Origin: Eopsaltria australis
Taxonomy: Eukaryota; Chordata; Aves; Passeriformes; Petroicidae
DNA: 64,000 nucleotides
Assembly (NCBI GenBank): GCA_034509425.1
Contig: JAVTVJ010000946.1
Coordinates: 62,001-126,000, forward strand
Direction: 5' to 3'
The position numbers and the translations under genes are program-made. Positions 1 through 13,888 of this stretch are shown here, one piece after another (position 1 is the stretch's first letter; every line of letters starts with the position of its first letter). Under the pieces are notes generated by a model. That model did no database searches. It was given only the letters and a program-made list of their open reading frames with translations, and was not told the origin of the DNA.

Positions 1-310
1 TTTATTGCAGAGTCTTCACACAGAGGAGAGGCAGGGTCCAAGAGAGCGAGGGGCCCTCAGACACGGCCTTAAGAGTTACCACGTATCACCAATCACCAGG
101 GGGTTTGGGGGAGTATAGGGAAGGTTCAGGGTTACTTGGTCCTATGGGATAGGGAAGGAAAGGGGCCCAGGAGATAACAGGGAATAGAACAAAGGCTCTT
201 AGGGGGAGGGAGGAGATGATGGACACTAGGGATGGCTCCTCTGGTTTGTTCTGGGTTAAACCATGGTCACTTCACCTTCCAGGGGTTTCCTATCTCCTTG
301 GAACTTTCTC
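1..310 (-). mobile_element. Partial LTR of a class II (ERVK-like) endogenous retrovirus, cut by the window edge
   Basis: The first bases are a reverse-strand AATAAA signal (TTTATT), followed by G-rich sequence laid out like the R and U3 parts of the LTRs at 13.9, 44.3 and 52.4 kb: a run ending in GGTTTGGGGG, then an ATAACAG block, then a GGTTAAACCATGG segment matching GGCTAAACCATTG in the 13.9 kb LTR. The similarity is patchy, so this is a diverged relative. U5 would lie before position 1. The right edge is a guess, because the sequence runs into CR1 DNA with no clear terminus. Confidence 0.5.
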
Positions 311-394
311 CACCAGTTATCTTTCTCCTTTTCTAAGTCTTCTCCCCCTGAGGTTTCTAGGGACACATCCACAGCAGCTACATCTTTCTGCTGA

Positions 395-1090
395 ACAGTT
401 CTTGAGCCATTCCTCCCCAGGCCTGTAGTGCTACACAAGCTTGCTGGGATCCAAGTGCAGGACCCAGCACTTCCCCTTATCGAACCTCATGCTGTTGTCC
501 TCAACACATTGATTGAGTCTGTCCCTGTCTATCTGCAGAGAGCAGATCAACACTCCTACCCAATTTGATGTTTCCTGCAAATGTACTGAGGGTACACTCT
601 ATGCCCTTATCCAGATCATCAATAACTATTTTAAAAAGGACTGGCCCTAAAACTGAGCCCCAGGAAACACCACTAGTGACTGGCCGCCAGCTGGATTTAG
701 CTTCATTCACTGTAAGTCCTTGGATCCATCTGTACAGCCTGTTTTTTGCCTATCAAAGATTATACCTTCTGAAGTGCTTGTAGCCATGAATTGCAGCACT
801 CCAGTCTTGTGAGTCATCCCACTTCATTTCCATGATGGCAACTACATCATAGCTTTCCTGCTGCACAATGACCTCCAGCTTCTCATTTGTTACACGTACT
901 GTGTGCATTAGTGTAGGTGCACTTCAGCTGAGTTATTGATTTCACCCCCAACAGTGGTATGCTGCCCCTAGGCTTACCTCTAATGAGCCTGGTCTTATTC
1001 CCTTCTGTCTTCAAACCTAGTTCTCTGATGAAGTCTGTGTGATGCTGAGGGAGCTTAATAGCTAACCTTCATCCCCTGCACCACGTGGTA
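395..1090 (-). mobile_element. CR1 LINE fragment with an internal deletion
   Basis: On the minus strand, about 500-710 translates to a CR1 reverse-transcriptase segment ([20 protein letters not shown], then a leucine/aspartate-rich stretch). Upstream of it, about 770-890, lies a piece resembling the CR1 endonuclease domain (MEMKWDDSQDWSAA). In a full CR1 these are far apart, so the middle is deleted. Stops and frame breaks show it is dead. CR1 is the dominant LINE of birds, which supports an avian source. Confidence 0.8.
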
Positions 1091-4000
1091 CCAGCACAGT
1101 GGTTTCACTCCTGTAGTATTCCTGCCTTTGTCATATGTTCACTCCACCACTTGGTTAGGGGTATTGTGAAAGTCACGTATTCTCATTTTAGTCAGCACAT
1201 CTGATGAATTCCTGGAATGTTTTTCACAGTAATAGTTGCTCTTCTAGTGGAAATTGAAATCAGCCATTTTGTGTTTGGTTCGGCAGCATATAGAAATGGA
1301 CTGTTTCCAGGAGCAGTATAGTAAATCATGGGATGTGTCAGAAGAATCAGTCTATATTTCTTTTTCTGTGGTCATTAGACATGTAGGTGTTAGCTTTATT
1401 TTTCAGGCAGCTTGAAGGTTTAAAATCAAAATAAATTCAGGTCTCAAATCAAGCTCTTATATCTATGTTTAGGCATATTGATGTAATTGATTGTAAAGCT
1501 ATAAACAAAAAATACTTCCTAGAAAAGTTAATGAGAGTTGCTTACAGCTCAGCATTTGAAAATTGAGTTATATATCCTGGTTTCTAAATTAAAGCCAAGA
1601 ACTCAACTTCACCAGACAACATGTTTATAACCAGATAGCATCAATATCTAAAAACTAAATAATTATTCGAATGAAAAACGCCCTTAATTGAATTGTTTTT
1701 GTGTTACTAGCGTGATCTAATTGGAAAGTCATCTCTGCACATACCATAGGGTTGGTGACAATTTACAGGAAGTCAGCGTAGAGATTGAAATATTGTATTC
1801 TTAACCCAGATTATTTTGCTTAACCTAAGTATTCCTGCAGAAATCCATGGCAGAGCTTATAAAATTAAAGGAATGGATCCTCAGATATCAAAGGCCAGCT
1901 CTGCCACTTTTTAAGGGATACTATCTGAACATTTTGTAGACTGATGTGTGAGGAAGTTGTTAAATGTCTGATCTAGAGTGATCACCGTTCTCTTACCCAG
2001 TCTATAAAATGACATGTTTTCAAGGGTTCTTTTGAGAATTCTGTTTCTCCACTTTCTCTTCAAATATTGACCTTCAGCTGTTGTTTTCCCTTTCTGTGAA
2101 AGCCTAGGCAGAACTCTTACTAGAATAGTGCTGGCAACCTCTCAAAGTCTTGGTAGTACATTTTGGCTACAACCTCAAATTTCCGTGTGCTTTCCTGAAT
2201 TTTGGTAGGTTGGATATTTTGAAATGCTTTTTTCCAAGTAATTTATTGAAAGACTTCCAGTATTTTCTGTGGGCTGGAGGAGCACAGAAGTTTTTTTTAT
2301 TTTTATGTTTCCTGTTCTCTTCCCTACTCCCAGAAACATAGATTTATTTAATTTTAGATAGCCATTGAAAGAAAGTGAAGCAGTTTAGTAAGCCTGGCTT
2401 GAAATCATAGTTCACCTTCCTCAGAGCACAGAGCTCTGACCATTAGGCTGAAGCTAGGCTCCTTCTAGGAATTTTACCTCCTATCAACTTTCAGTAGAGT
2501 CCACTACCAGCAAGAAGGAAAAGGAGGATATCTACATACCTAATACCCAGCAGCTTTATGTTTAGGATGGCTTAGGAAGCAGAAATTAGAGATTTATCCC
2601 TCTCCTACTTTCTCCTACATTTACCCCTCGCCTTTACCAAAATGTGGAATTTAGTCCTTACGCCTCTCTTCAAGAGGCATAATGGACACAAAGGTACTTG
2701 CTCTGAGGCCCTGATCTGACTATCTATGTAGATATATTCCTCTCCTGATCAGCTCTAGATCTCTTCTTACTGTAGGTTTGATTGTGTACAGATGTGTATA
2801 TTCACTTTCTATAATGAGTGTACTTTAATGTAGACTTTTTGACTTACCCTCTGGAGGACATAGGTGCCATCCATATTTCCTAACCCCTCAGGGACGTATC
2901 TGTCACATTACTGGACCTCCCAAGGAGCATAATCAGAAAAGTTGCCATGCAGAATTTGAGAAAACCATGTTTGTCAAGAAGGTTTGGTGACTTGGTGGGA
3001 ACTGCTCTGGAACAATTTCCCATGGCTGCTGGATTCTGTGCAGCAGTGGAGAGAATGCAGAGAGGAATTGTGAACCCTGTAAATGCTGGGTTTTGTCTCT
3101 GCATCTGGTGATCTGACAGAATCACTGAGAATTAACTTTACACTAGTTTTGTGTTTATACAGTGAAGATGTGTCCTAGAAGCATTGATGTTATCCTGTCC
3201 CTGTTACTGAGCACACAAGCACCTATTTTTCTCGTGGAAATGCTAGACAACTATGTGGTAGCCTTGAGATAAGAGATGCAGCTGTGTTTCTCAGGGCAAT
3301 TTTTGCCCTGATCTCCAGCCCTCACGTCATACTTCTCAATTTTTCATGTATGTATTTCTTATGTAGGGAAGCTTCCTGGCCATCTCTGATACATATATTC
3401 AAATGTGTGAGGTACTTGATACAATGTTAGTGGAGTACAATTAGATTTCATAAAACCACTGTTCAGAATTGCTCCTCTTCACTTTGGGTAACAGTAATGG
3501 CAAAAATTATGAACAGTTAGTTTCACCCTACTTCCTTTTTTCAGTTGTGGATAACACAACTCTTGGGTTATCATCTTCAATTATTTTAGTATTTAAAGAG
3601 CTCTATAAATCCTCAAAGCTGCAACCACATTAAAGATTGCTTAGAGTTAAAATTAGTGGTGATACTGTATTAGGTTCTGCACCATATCCCAGGAATGCAC
3701 TCCTGCTCTAACATGCAGTGCTAAGTTAGGTACAGTTTCTGGCCCAAAGAAATTGCAGCTCAAGTAGACCAAGTAAGGGCACAGTAGCAATATATAAAGC
3801 TGTGTTCAAAAATGCTATGATGCCTTAAAGTGTGTTTACTTCTTAATTGTTTAGGAGGGATTTAAACAGCCAGGAATTAGTCAGCCTGAAAAGTGGAAGC
3901 AACAAAAGGGTGGGGAAGGAAAGGCTAAGTTAGCAGTGAAGAAAATGGAGGAAATAGACTGTGAGAAGCTGGAGGTTCAAGACTCTAGAAGACATATAAA

Positions 4001-5070
4001 ACAGGAAGGTGGAGTACAGTCCAGGTAGACCAGGGAAATAGTGGAAAATAGCAAAATAGTCCAGAGATGTCATTAACCTGGAACTGGGCTGCTGAATCCA
4101 TTGTGCTGGCATCTATGGGTCCTAGGAGCCTGTTGGATTGGAAATCCAGACCAGTCAGCTGCTTTGAGGTGAGAAAGCTCCCCCCAAACCTGAACAGGTT
4201 CAAGATCCTCCAAAGATGCAAACAGTTCACTCCTACACAGCTACAGATCTCAGAACTCACCGTCTTTATTTCTTTCTTCCAACCCAGTGTTGTGTAGAAA
4301 CCTGGGTATCTATGACATAAGGAAATACTCCCAATGTATTTCAAAGTAGCTTGCTCTCCAGTACATGATATACTGGAAGAGATACGTGCTCAGCAATTTT
4401 AGAAAGTGAAGTATTTGTTCATTCTTTCTGAATAACAGTAACTATAGATTTAGTAAGAAAATTCCAGGATTATTAGAAAGTTACTTAAATGTACTTACAG
4501 TATTTTATAATTTGAAAAGTACAGATAATTTCTTTGATTGCTGTGTTTACTTTGCCAAGATTTCTGCAATTCAAACAAAGAAACTGACTAGGCTAGAATT
4601 TTTTTACTGTTTATTATTCTTTCTCTTCTGAGGGTTACCAAGCAGTCTTTCCCATGTGAAACTACTACAGTGGTTTGAAGATTGATTCCGAGGACTTTTG
4701 AAACTATACCTCTGAAATGTGCCATGTTTGAGAGGGAAGCCTAGTGCCAGTTCTTGTCTCAGTTTTATTCTTGTCCTTTGGTTGTGGTAGACTTTATTAA
4801 GGAGGAAGGGTAAGTTCTGTCCTTGTTTCTATGTCCCCAAAAAATTTCACTTCTGAGATTCTGAGAAAGCAAAAGGTAGGGAGGAAAAATGAAAGAGCAA
4901 AGTAAATAACCTGGATGAGCTGGCCACCTTCCACCTTTCTTCTTTTGCAACACAGTACAACCTACAGCATAGTTTGATATCTGTAATCAAACTGATATGT
5001 AGAGAACCTATAAATAACACACTCTCCAGACAATATTAGTATAGAAGGTAATGTAAAGGCTGGTCTTCAT
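1091..5070. other. Intron, no recognisable gene
   Basis: AT-rich sequence with only short chance ORFs on both strands. I saw no exon with flanking splice sites and no repeat family that I can name. Confidence 0.6.
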
Positions 5071-5504
5071 TGGAGGTCTCCAGGGGCAGATACAGAAAGT
5101 GCCCACTCCCGCATGGCGTGAAAACAGTTTTATAAGTTTAGCAAATTAGCATAACTGACAAAAATTCCCAATTAGAGATGTAATTGAGGTAAGGTAATTG
5201 ATGAGGTAATTCCTGCCTGGTTCAACCTCCCTCTTAGATAGGAGCTAAACTTTGTTTATGAAAATGTGTCTGGAAGAGCTGATTTCAACCTTGGTGTCCA
5301 GGAAGAACCAAGATCAGATAGGGGCCTTGGACCCCCTGGCTTGGAGCCTCTGGAATGTATTTTGTCTTTCTGTCTATCAGGGAAGGAAGAAGGTAGAGAA
5401 AAGTACTGGAGCTAGCTAGGAGCTATATAACTGTACAACAATAGAGCTATGAATATATATGAAGGAAATACAAAAGCAAAAAGGCAAAAATCATTTCGGC
5501 ATCA
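5071..5504 (-). repeat. LTR-like interspersed repeat, copy 1
   Basis: This stretch is clearly related to 30110-30484 and lies in the same orientation. Shared blocks include TTAGCATAA followed by TGACAA and AATTCCCA, GATGAGGTAATTCC, TTTTGTCTTTCTGTCT and a terminal GGCATCA. Beginning in TG and ending in CA fits an LTR. The orientation is inferred from similar avian LTRs that start TGATGCC on the other strand. No target duplication is visible. Confidence 0.55.
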
Positions 5505-6796
5505 CAACAACTAACTTCATAAAGATCCACTCCTTTTTGGGGAGCTCCGTCAGCATAGAAAAAGGAGAACAAGCTGTCTGCTTAGTCAAGAATCTTCCTG
5601 GAAAGCAAAGGACTAGAAGTCTCTATGCCCTCTGGGCTTAAGATTCAAGTCTTTTTCCAGCTCTGTTACAGCTGGGCAGAGCTCTTGAAAAAGGTACTAA
5701 CTCAATATGGTTTGCATTGTTTTGTTTTCTCAGTCTCTCCAACCCAATCCGACCATTATGTGTGTCCTGCACAGATTTTCCCTGTCCTTGTGTTTATGAT
5801 TGAGATATATTTTATTTGGTAATAAAAGTAATGAAGCCTGTAGAAAGGAGCACTCACATTAAAGGAAGAGATCAGTGTATTGTCAGGTTTCCTAACTGAA
5901 CAGTATTGGCAACATTCATATCGGGTATTTGAATATTTGGTAAGCTGAAGAGCATTAGAACTCTGAAAGAATGAGTCCTCCGGCCTTATGTTTAGAAAGG
6001 TACTGGTGTGTGGTCTAGACAGAAGGGAAAAGTAACCATCATCTTGATGGCATCTTGGTTTCTTTGATGCCAAGAGCATGTTCCTGTTCTCTTCTTTCAC
6101 TTTCTGGTGTCTGTCTCATTTAGCCATGGCAAACTACAGCAGAGATTTGCACTGGTTCATAGACTTTCCATGTATGCCCTTTCTTTTTGCCACTTAAATA
6201 GGATGCCCATATGTTGTCCCTTCATAGTTCCTTGCTTTATCAATCTGTTACATTTCCTCAGTATTATCAGAGTTCACAAGATTGACAATGGTTCCATTAT
6301 TTGAGAGTATCACTGATACATAACAGTCTTTGCAATTTTCTACTGCTTGCACAAAGGCAGAAATATTTCCTGCCATATATAAAATCTAGGGAAAATGTTT
6401 GCTGTATGATTTCCTTACTTGCAATCCTTAGGACTGAAAATACTTTCATAAATACTTCATTTCCTGATTAATTTTCACGCACATATCTGGGAAGAGAAAG
6501 AAGAATGCCAGAAATATTGTATGAGCAGTTATTCTTGTCAGATGAGAAGGGAGAATGGATTGAGGAAAACCTCAGAGAGAGTCTGGTTTTGCTGAAACTT
6601 CTTGTTCAGTTAGAAGAGAATAAAACCAGTTCTGACAGAGATAAGATTTGCCTCGTCTTGAATTTCCTTAACACTCACATATATCCCTGTATCACTGAAT
6701 TTTGTCTTATTTTTATTTTGTCCAAGCATGTTCCTTCTTTGAATTTTGATCTTACTCTTTTCATGTTTTAACAGTTCTTTCCTCTGTTTTTCACAG
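5505..6796 (+). other. ITGA9 intron upstream of the first exon
   Basis: Non-coding. It ends in a pyrimidine-rich tract and CTGTTTTTCACAG, a good splice acceptor for the exon at 6797. Nothing else was recognised. Confidence 0.6.
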
Positions 6797-6873
6797 ACTG
6801 TTTTTGAGAGGAACTGTCAATCTGATGACTGTGCTGCTGATTTGAAACTTCAGGGTAAATTATTGCTATCTAG
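6797..6873 (+). CDS. ITGA9: ITGA9 internal exon (77 nt), integrin alpha-9 ectodomain
   Basis: Integrin alpha-9 pairs with beta-1 and binds tenascin-C, VCAM-1, osteopontin and other matrix ligands at the cell surface. This exon reads TVFERNCQSDDCAADLKLQG followed by KLLLS in frame 0, with two bases left over. The acceptor is TTTTTCACAG and the donor is GTGAGT. Its two cysteines and the DCAADL block fit the leg region of alpha-4/alpha-9-type integrins, around the thigh/calf-1 boundary. The spare AG joins the first T of the exon at 25536 to make Ser, confirming that the two belong to one transcript. Alpha-4 is the main alternative, but the next exon favours alpha-9. The previous exon is not in the window. 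Confidence 0.88.
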
Positions 6874-9616
6874 GTGAGTAGGTGAACTTTTATTTCCTTT
6901 CTTGCACACTAGTATGCCATTCATTTTATGTAGAATGGCATTGAAAAATCAAAATACAAACACAGCTATTTTAGATCCACACTTAGAGAGATCGTGACAG
7001 TGATGTCACCTTTAGTGCAAAAGGTCTTGAGATGTACATGGATTCTGAACTCTTGTGGTGGTGGGCTCTGGTCACATAAAGTGCGAGACACCTTCACCCT
7101 AACAGTCACAATGGACAAAAATAGAGAAAACAAATAGAATAGCAGAGAGGGGCAAAGAAAGTAAAGATGCATGCTCAAATCAAGTACCAATTATGTGGAA
7201 CATGTAATTTTTCAAAGACAATAAAATACTGTTCAATACATGGTAGGAGTAAAACTGCCTGCAGAAAAGCAGTTTGTTCTGTCACTAGTAAGATTTAAAA
7301 AACCCTCTGAACATGTCAAATTATCTTCAAACTATTGTTTTCTGTTTCTCAATTTGTAGTTTTGCAAACTCTTCTAAATACTGTCCCTTTCAAATTCTTC
7401 TTGTTGCAACTTGGGGATGAGTGTCTGATTTCACTTTCTTCTGGGATAATAAAACTCATCAAATAGACCAGAGGTGATGTTCTGTCTCTCGTAAATGGTG
7501 ATCCTAGGAAAATGCCTATTGTTTATCTGGATGGGTATTCAATTCGAGCATAAATCAGGCTAAAGGGGAACTTCACATGACTTCTGTTTCCTTTTTTTTT
7601 TCCTTGTATGTTTAGAGATGAAATGCTGATGTGAGTTATTTAATAGTGTGCCAGAGATTTTCCTGTTTGATGGAGAATTTTTGCTTCAAGGTCAGGAAAG
7701 AGAGTGAAAGACAAAAAAGAAACAACCCAAACAAAACAACAAAAATAGAAGAAGTAGTAGTCCCAGACATGGTTGATATAAATCTACAGCATGCTGTAAC
7801 TACTTGGAGACAAAACTGAAATGGAGTCAAGTTTGAGAGGTTCTGGGCTTCTCTAGACATGACTGAAATCCACATGAATGTTTTGGGGGATTGGCTAGGA
7901 GTAGGGTTAGGTCCCAGGCTACAGAGTCCAAGCTTTGACTGCAGTTAGTCTAGATATTTGACTCAGTCTTTGTGGTGAGCAAAATCTGTTGAGAGCTAGA
8001 TATGCATCTGTGTAGATTAGAGAAGCTAGTGAAGGATTTTGTCCCATAGTTGAGGAATAAATAGCAAGATCCTAAAAATTGTCAGTCAGTGTATAGTAAT
8101 CATTGCAGTAAGAGCTGCACTTGGAATTGGACCATTAGGCTGTTTGTTTTTACGGCTGTTATTTATGTTATCTTGGCTATTTAAAAGTCACACCTGTTGT
8201 AAGACCTTAGAATATTCAAATAAAGTTTCTACATTTGTATAGTAAAATATTCAACAAATGCTCTCAAATTTTGTTCACCCAGTGATAACCCAAAGTCATT
8301 TTTGAAATAAACAGGATGTTGTCAAATCTCTCTGCACAGTATGGGCTTTCTTTAGCTAAAGGGCACGGTAAGCTTCAGTTATTAAGAAACACAGCACAAT
8401 TAATATATCTTACGAAAACAGATTCTTGTTATTATTGCGTATAAAATGACCAAGAAATGTGCTATGGATTCCGATTTTAAACTAGTGCAGTCTAGAGTTT
8501 TTCCAGCCCCATGTGTTCCATGCAAAATAATCCTATCACAATTTTTCACATTATTCTTGATTATGGTAAATCTGTGTACAAAGCAAATTTTTCTTCTTTG
8601 AAAGAGCAAAAAGCGTGACTCATTTATTACTATCTGCATAAAACATTTGACTTCACTGTTAACAAGGTTATGTTAATACCTTTGTCTAAATAGTCACCTC
8701 TGACTAAATTTGGTGGACTTATTCTTGGAACGAATGCAATTAATGCTGCACAGATACACTGAATTGAAATAAACAGGATGCTTATGGGAAGGCAGTGGTA
8801 AGTGCTGTCTCTCAGGCCTGCCGCAGCTCTTTGAAAATGTTGCTGGACCTGTGGATAGGGTGGTTTGGTTAAGATCATCTACCTGGGCCTGCAAAAGACT
8901 TTCTCACTAAGAAAGTTGCCCAGATCTGAGAGGAATGGTGCCTGGAGTACTACTACCTAATTAAAAGATAGTCAATGGAGAAAAGGTATAAAGAGTTGGT
9001 TTTGGTGGTGGAGAAAGCTGTGCAAGTGCTAATGGTATTCAGCCCATTCACAAATTATATGGGAAATAATCTGCTAGAATTGAATAGCAAGATGATAAAG
9101 TTTGTTAGTTCTATTAAACTATTCAGAACAATGAAAAAAACCAAACAAGGAGGTATGCTTTCATGAAGTGTGTGATTAGTCTGTGGATTTTACTGTTTGG
9201 GATGCTGTAAGTGCTGAGACTGTATATAGTAATGAAATGGCAAATAAGAATTCTGAAAGATGCGGAAATGTATCAGCAAAATGCCACTCTGTACGTGTCT
9301 TACTCTTCCATCGTTCTGTTGATTTTAGACATAGTTGGACACAGGGCTCTCTGCTAAATGAACTGGCTGTCTTTACACACTTTTCTTGATTTGTAGCATG
9401 TTAGAGCCAAAAGCTGTTTAGAGTTCAAACTATATCTTGCTGTATATGCCAAGGGTGTGCTGGTTACAGCATATATGTGCATAGGAAGTTAGCTCAGATT
9501 ACATTATCATCAAGAGAATCATTTGCATTCTTATGAGCTCAGGAACTGCACAAGCTACTATGATACAGAGTTCATCCATGATGCATTTAAATCATTAGAA
9601 TTACCCAATTGAAAGA
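6874..9616 (+). other. ITGA9 intron, part 1
   Basis: Starts at the GTGAGT donor. AT-rich, with chance ORFs only. No repeat family was recognised in this stretch. Confidence 0.6.
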
Positions 9617-10201
9617 TGGCATCCAGCTTGGAAGATATGAAACTAAGCACTATACAGCCACTCACTCACTCCCCCACCAGAGGGAGTAGGGGAGAAAATC
9701 AGAAGGTTATAAGCTAGAAAACTTGTGGGTTGAGATGAAGACAGTTTCTTATGGGAAGCAAAAGCTGTGCATACAAACAAAGAAAACTAAGGAATTAAGT
9801 CACTGCTTCCCATGGACAAGCAGGTGTTCAACCATCTCCAGTGGAGCAGGGCCCCATCACACATAACGTTGACTTTGGGAAGACAAACACCATTACTCCA
9901 AATGTCTCCCCTTCCTCCTTCTTCCCCCCATTTTGAATGATGAGCATAACGTTATATGGCATCATCAGTTGGGATCATCTGCCCTGCCTGTGTCTCCTTC
10001 CAACCTCCCATGCCACTTCCAGCTTCCTTGCCAGCATGGCAGTACAAAAAGCAGAAAAGGCCTTGTCTCTGTATAAGTCCTGCTCAGCAATAACGAAAAC
10101 ATCTCTATATTATCAACCCTGTGTTCAGCACAAATACAAAACACAGCCCCATACCAGCCACTGTGAAGAAAATAAACTCTACTCCAGCTGAAACCAGCAC
10201 A
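9617..10201 (-). mobile_element. Solo LTR of a common avian family, old copy
   Basis: The right end (5' end of the LTR on the minus strand) closes with AGCTGAAACCAGCACA, and the body carries CTGCTCAGCAATAACGAAAA, TATCAACCCTGTGTTCAGCA and TTCCCATGGACAAGCAGGTG. These are hallmarks of a very abundant avian endogenous retrovirus LTR that also occurs at 22331-22898. Homology at the left is clear only from about 9641 (AACTAAGCAC), so the left terminus is approximate. It has diverged more than the 22.3 kb copy and no target duplication is visible. Confidence 0.75.
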
Positions 10202-13200
10202 TCTACATACCAAATGAATAATAGGAAAACCAGCCTTTGCTGGCAAGAGCTAACCAGGCCTGCTCTGATTTTAATTTTCTTGGGATATTCCTTCTCTCCT
10301 GATAATTTATTTGTGTGCCCTTAAATTGGGAGCACTTCATTTTGATAAATAACAAGTAAACAGCCCAGGATGTTAACACTGAGTCTAAGTGACAGCATAA
10401 TAGATGACCATTTACCCAAAGTGCTAAAATCAAGCAAATCTGCCATGTGTTAGTTAGAAACTTCACTGCTGTTCTGACTAGAAATGACTGAGTTTGTCTT
10501 GTTATTTAATGTTGCTGAGGTGCTGCTGCATGTCGAAATAGTGTTGCTGGGCAAGCTGGAACCCTTCACTGTGAATTCATAGAAGAGGACAGGGTAGGAC
10601 TGTTTGAAAGCAGGCAATGATAAAAAAATGTTAAAGCCCAACTTTATCTGGAAGCTTTTGCAAAGATATAGGAATCTAGAGATGGGATGTGTTCTTCTTT
10701 TGAGTGTTTCTGTTACAGTGAAAGAAGTCCTTGGTGACTTGGGTTGAAGACCAGGGTTACATGCTGTATTGGTCTGATTCATTTATTAGAATTAAGATGC
10801 ATTTATTCTGGAAAGAAAAAAGACTTTTAAGGCTTTTTTAAGGCTTTTGCACCTTCATTAGTGTCAGTTTGCATGCAAACCCATCCCAGCTTCCTGAAGG
10901 GATTGCTGGACAAAGGAGCCAAACTCTTGTTGCTTGTGACAGATGGTAAGCAGAGTAAGGGTCATGGACTGTGGCTTGTCAGGGTTCAGACCAGAGATTT
11001 GGAAAAATCTTTTTGTGTAGGCAGTTCATGCTGCTCAGGAATGAGATGTGGTGAGATGGTGTGCTCTGCCATTCTGGGTTTTAGGACTAGTTTGGACAAG
11101 GTCCCTGCTGACCTCATTTGTTGCTGGCAATAGTCATGAGTTGAGGAGGATCAGAATGGATTTTCTGACCTTTAGAAATCCCTTCCCAACCGACTTTTCT
11201 CTAATGTTCTAACTTGTGTTGAGTTAAATCCTCTCTGTAACCTAAGCAAAATTGCTTCAACAAAACCAGCCTTTCTTCAACATGGAAACATCTGTTTAGG
11301 GATGGTTATGGGCATGCTCCAGCACTGTGGCTGGAAACTTGCTGGTGGCACTCCATGTCTCTCACTGATGCCACCTCTGCCAGCAAGAACATACAGCTTC
11401 ACAAGAGGGGAAGACTAGACCTGGCAAAGCAAACTGTGAGGATTGAACACTCTATGGCAGACACTATGAGCTAGCATGTAGAAACAGCTGCAGTGGTGTG
11501 TGCTAGTATTGCTACAAATGTTCTTTCAAGCGGTTGGCCTGGAGTTTCTTGTAGAAGTATGAGTGTTGTTAGCCTAAAACTACAGATGGCAATTAAGAAT
11601 AAGGAAAAAATAGCCATGGAGGGTGCTGGGGAATTGATGAAGGCAGCGTTACGAGAAAGTGAAGGAGCAGAAGAGAGGCGTTTAATCTTTCCAATCATGA
11701 CTGTTCTCAAATCCATTCTTCTTAAAGAATGAATATATGGAGTTGTGGCAGCATGGCCCAGAAACATGACTCATTGCCTTCCTTTCAACAGTTCTCCAGT
11801 GTTGAGTCTTGCAGCTATCATAGCAGATGGAAAAATCTGGCCTTTTCCATGCAGTTGATGTGGATAGTGGTGTTAGTGATTTCTAAAGGAAGAGACTTAA
11901 AAGTGTCTTAGTGTAAAGAATATATGTATGTATTCCATACTGGTAACTTTAATGATACAACCTGAAACCGTAAGAGAAATTGGAATAGAATATTTTGCAA
12001 TAAACAATTTTCTTTTACCATAACTTGGTCCAGGTTTCCTTTCCAGCAATTCACTACTGAAAAATACTATATTAATTACTATTGTCAAATAGTTTTTAGT
12101 GTTAAAAATATATTTATTACATATCATTTGACTTTAATGCCTCTGTTCTCTCAGCACAGTAAATGTCTTTTCTATTGGTTTCTGCAGCAACTAGCACAGT
12201 TTAATTGAGCCTCTCACGGATGCTTATTTAGAAGTTGAACTGCATCTGTTTCCTCAAGATGTGCTGAAGTAAACTCTGAAGTAGGTTTTTTGCAGAAGTT
12301 TATGTCTCCATAGGCTTGAAAATCTTGTATCCATTCATTTGGTAATTTATATGGGAGAAAAGCTCTCTGGTCTTTTAAGAAGAACCTGAAATTGCTGAGA
12401 GAGGTCTTGTCTGACATACCAATGGACTTTTGTCTCCTGACCTGATGCCTGTCCATCTGATTGGCTCTCTGCAAGGCCAGTGGTAGTTATCAAGCCTTTT
12501 TAGGGTGTAACAGGAACCAGGTGAAAAGTGTGAAGACATTTAAGGAACTGTGAGGGTGTTTGAAAAAATGGACTTTCTTCCAGCCATAATAAACAAGCTA
12601 GCTAAGAAAACCAGAGCAGAATGGGTGGTTGCTTCCATGTGAGATACCGCTAGGAAGGAAATCCTGTATGGCTGTGTAAATACACTGACAGCCTGTGTGT
12701 TGCAATGAACAGATCAGTTTTACAAAAAACAAACAGTACAAGAAGAAAGAAAGGTGATGTTGTGAATGTCATGTAGCCACTGTGTTCTAGCACAAATTGT
12801 GTGTATGGTTTGTAAATTGGGTTGTAAGCATAGGACTATGAGCCCCCTTAGATAGAAAATGCTGTAATAAATATTGCTATTCCTAAGAAGGTTCAAGAGG
12901 AAGTCTGTTTTTCATACATTTATTTGACATGAGGTTACCTTTTATCCATTATTAGAACAGAATTGCTTATCCATCCGAGTGCTTTTGACTGATGTTTGGC
13001 TATTAGGAAGAAGCAGCTTGATTTTATATGTTGGTTTAGAGCATCGTCAAAGGCCACTAGTCACTAGGCTTAAATTTATGTTCTTCTCCTACAGACTGGC
13101 TGGGGTGGGTTCCTGTGTATACTGCTTAAAATTGGAGCTTTTTTTGAAATGTGAAATTGGAAGCAAAAGTCATAAGAAGCCAAAGGAGTCACAGGTGCAT

Positions 13201-13888
13201 TTTACAGAAATTTTCAAGTTTTTCCATATTACTGGTTTATTTGAGTTAAAATGAACACTTTCAAAAGTTCTCTTATGAAATGGGATTTTTGAGAAATGTC
13301 CTTTTCCAATTGAAAAGTCAAGTTTGTGGGTTGGGCAGTTTCTCCTTCCATTAGTTCCTCTGAAATTAGCCAGAGAAGGGACAGAATTCCAGTCTGTCAA
13401 AAATTTAATCAGGTTTTAAATGTTTTCATTTTCATGAAATAGTAATTTATGAAGAAAAAGTATTTTCCAGTATTATCTGATCAGTTCCTCAGAAAATTGT
13501 TTTTGCCTTTTTTCATATAAATTCCTTCTCTCTTACTAAAGGATTAACATTTTTATGCGAACATTTCCTTTCCTTCTGTGACCTCTTTTGTCTTACGCAT
13601 GGCTTTGTATATGATAAGCAGGTAAATTATTTGATGTGATGTTTTAGGATGTAATATTGAAATACGTAACCCAAGCCTCTCTGAAAAGACAAAGGAGAGT
13701 ATGCATCACTTCCAGATTTTGAGCTTACAACTCTGAAGTTTATAAGCATATTATTTGTATTATTGAAGAGTGAATAATTTTGCATAGGAACGATCTATGC
13801 AACTGCAAAACTGACTGTTTGCAAGTGCTATGTATTGATACAAGGATGAATATGTGCATGAACCTATAACATTAAAATTTTACATATT
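10202..13888 (+). other. ITGA9 intron, part 2
   Basis: Non-coding. I see no exon or named repeat. Several 60-110 residue ORFs occur on both strands without recognisable domains. Confidence 0.6.

Noticed and set aside
7636..7875. 79-residue minus-strand ORF with a hydrophobic stretch
   Set aside because: Chance ORF; the hydrophobic run comes from an A-rich tract.
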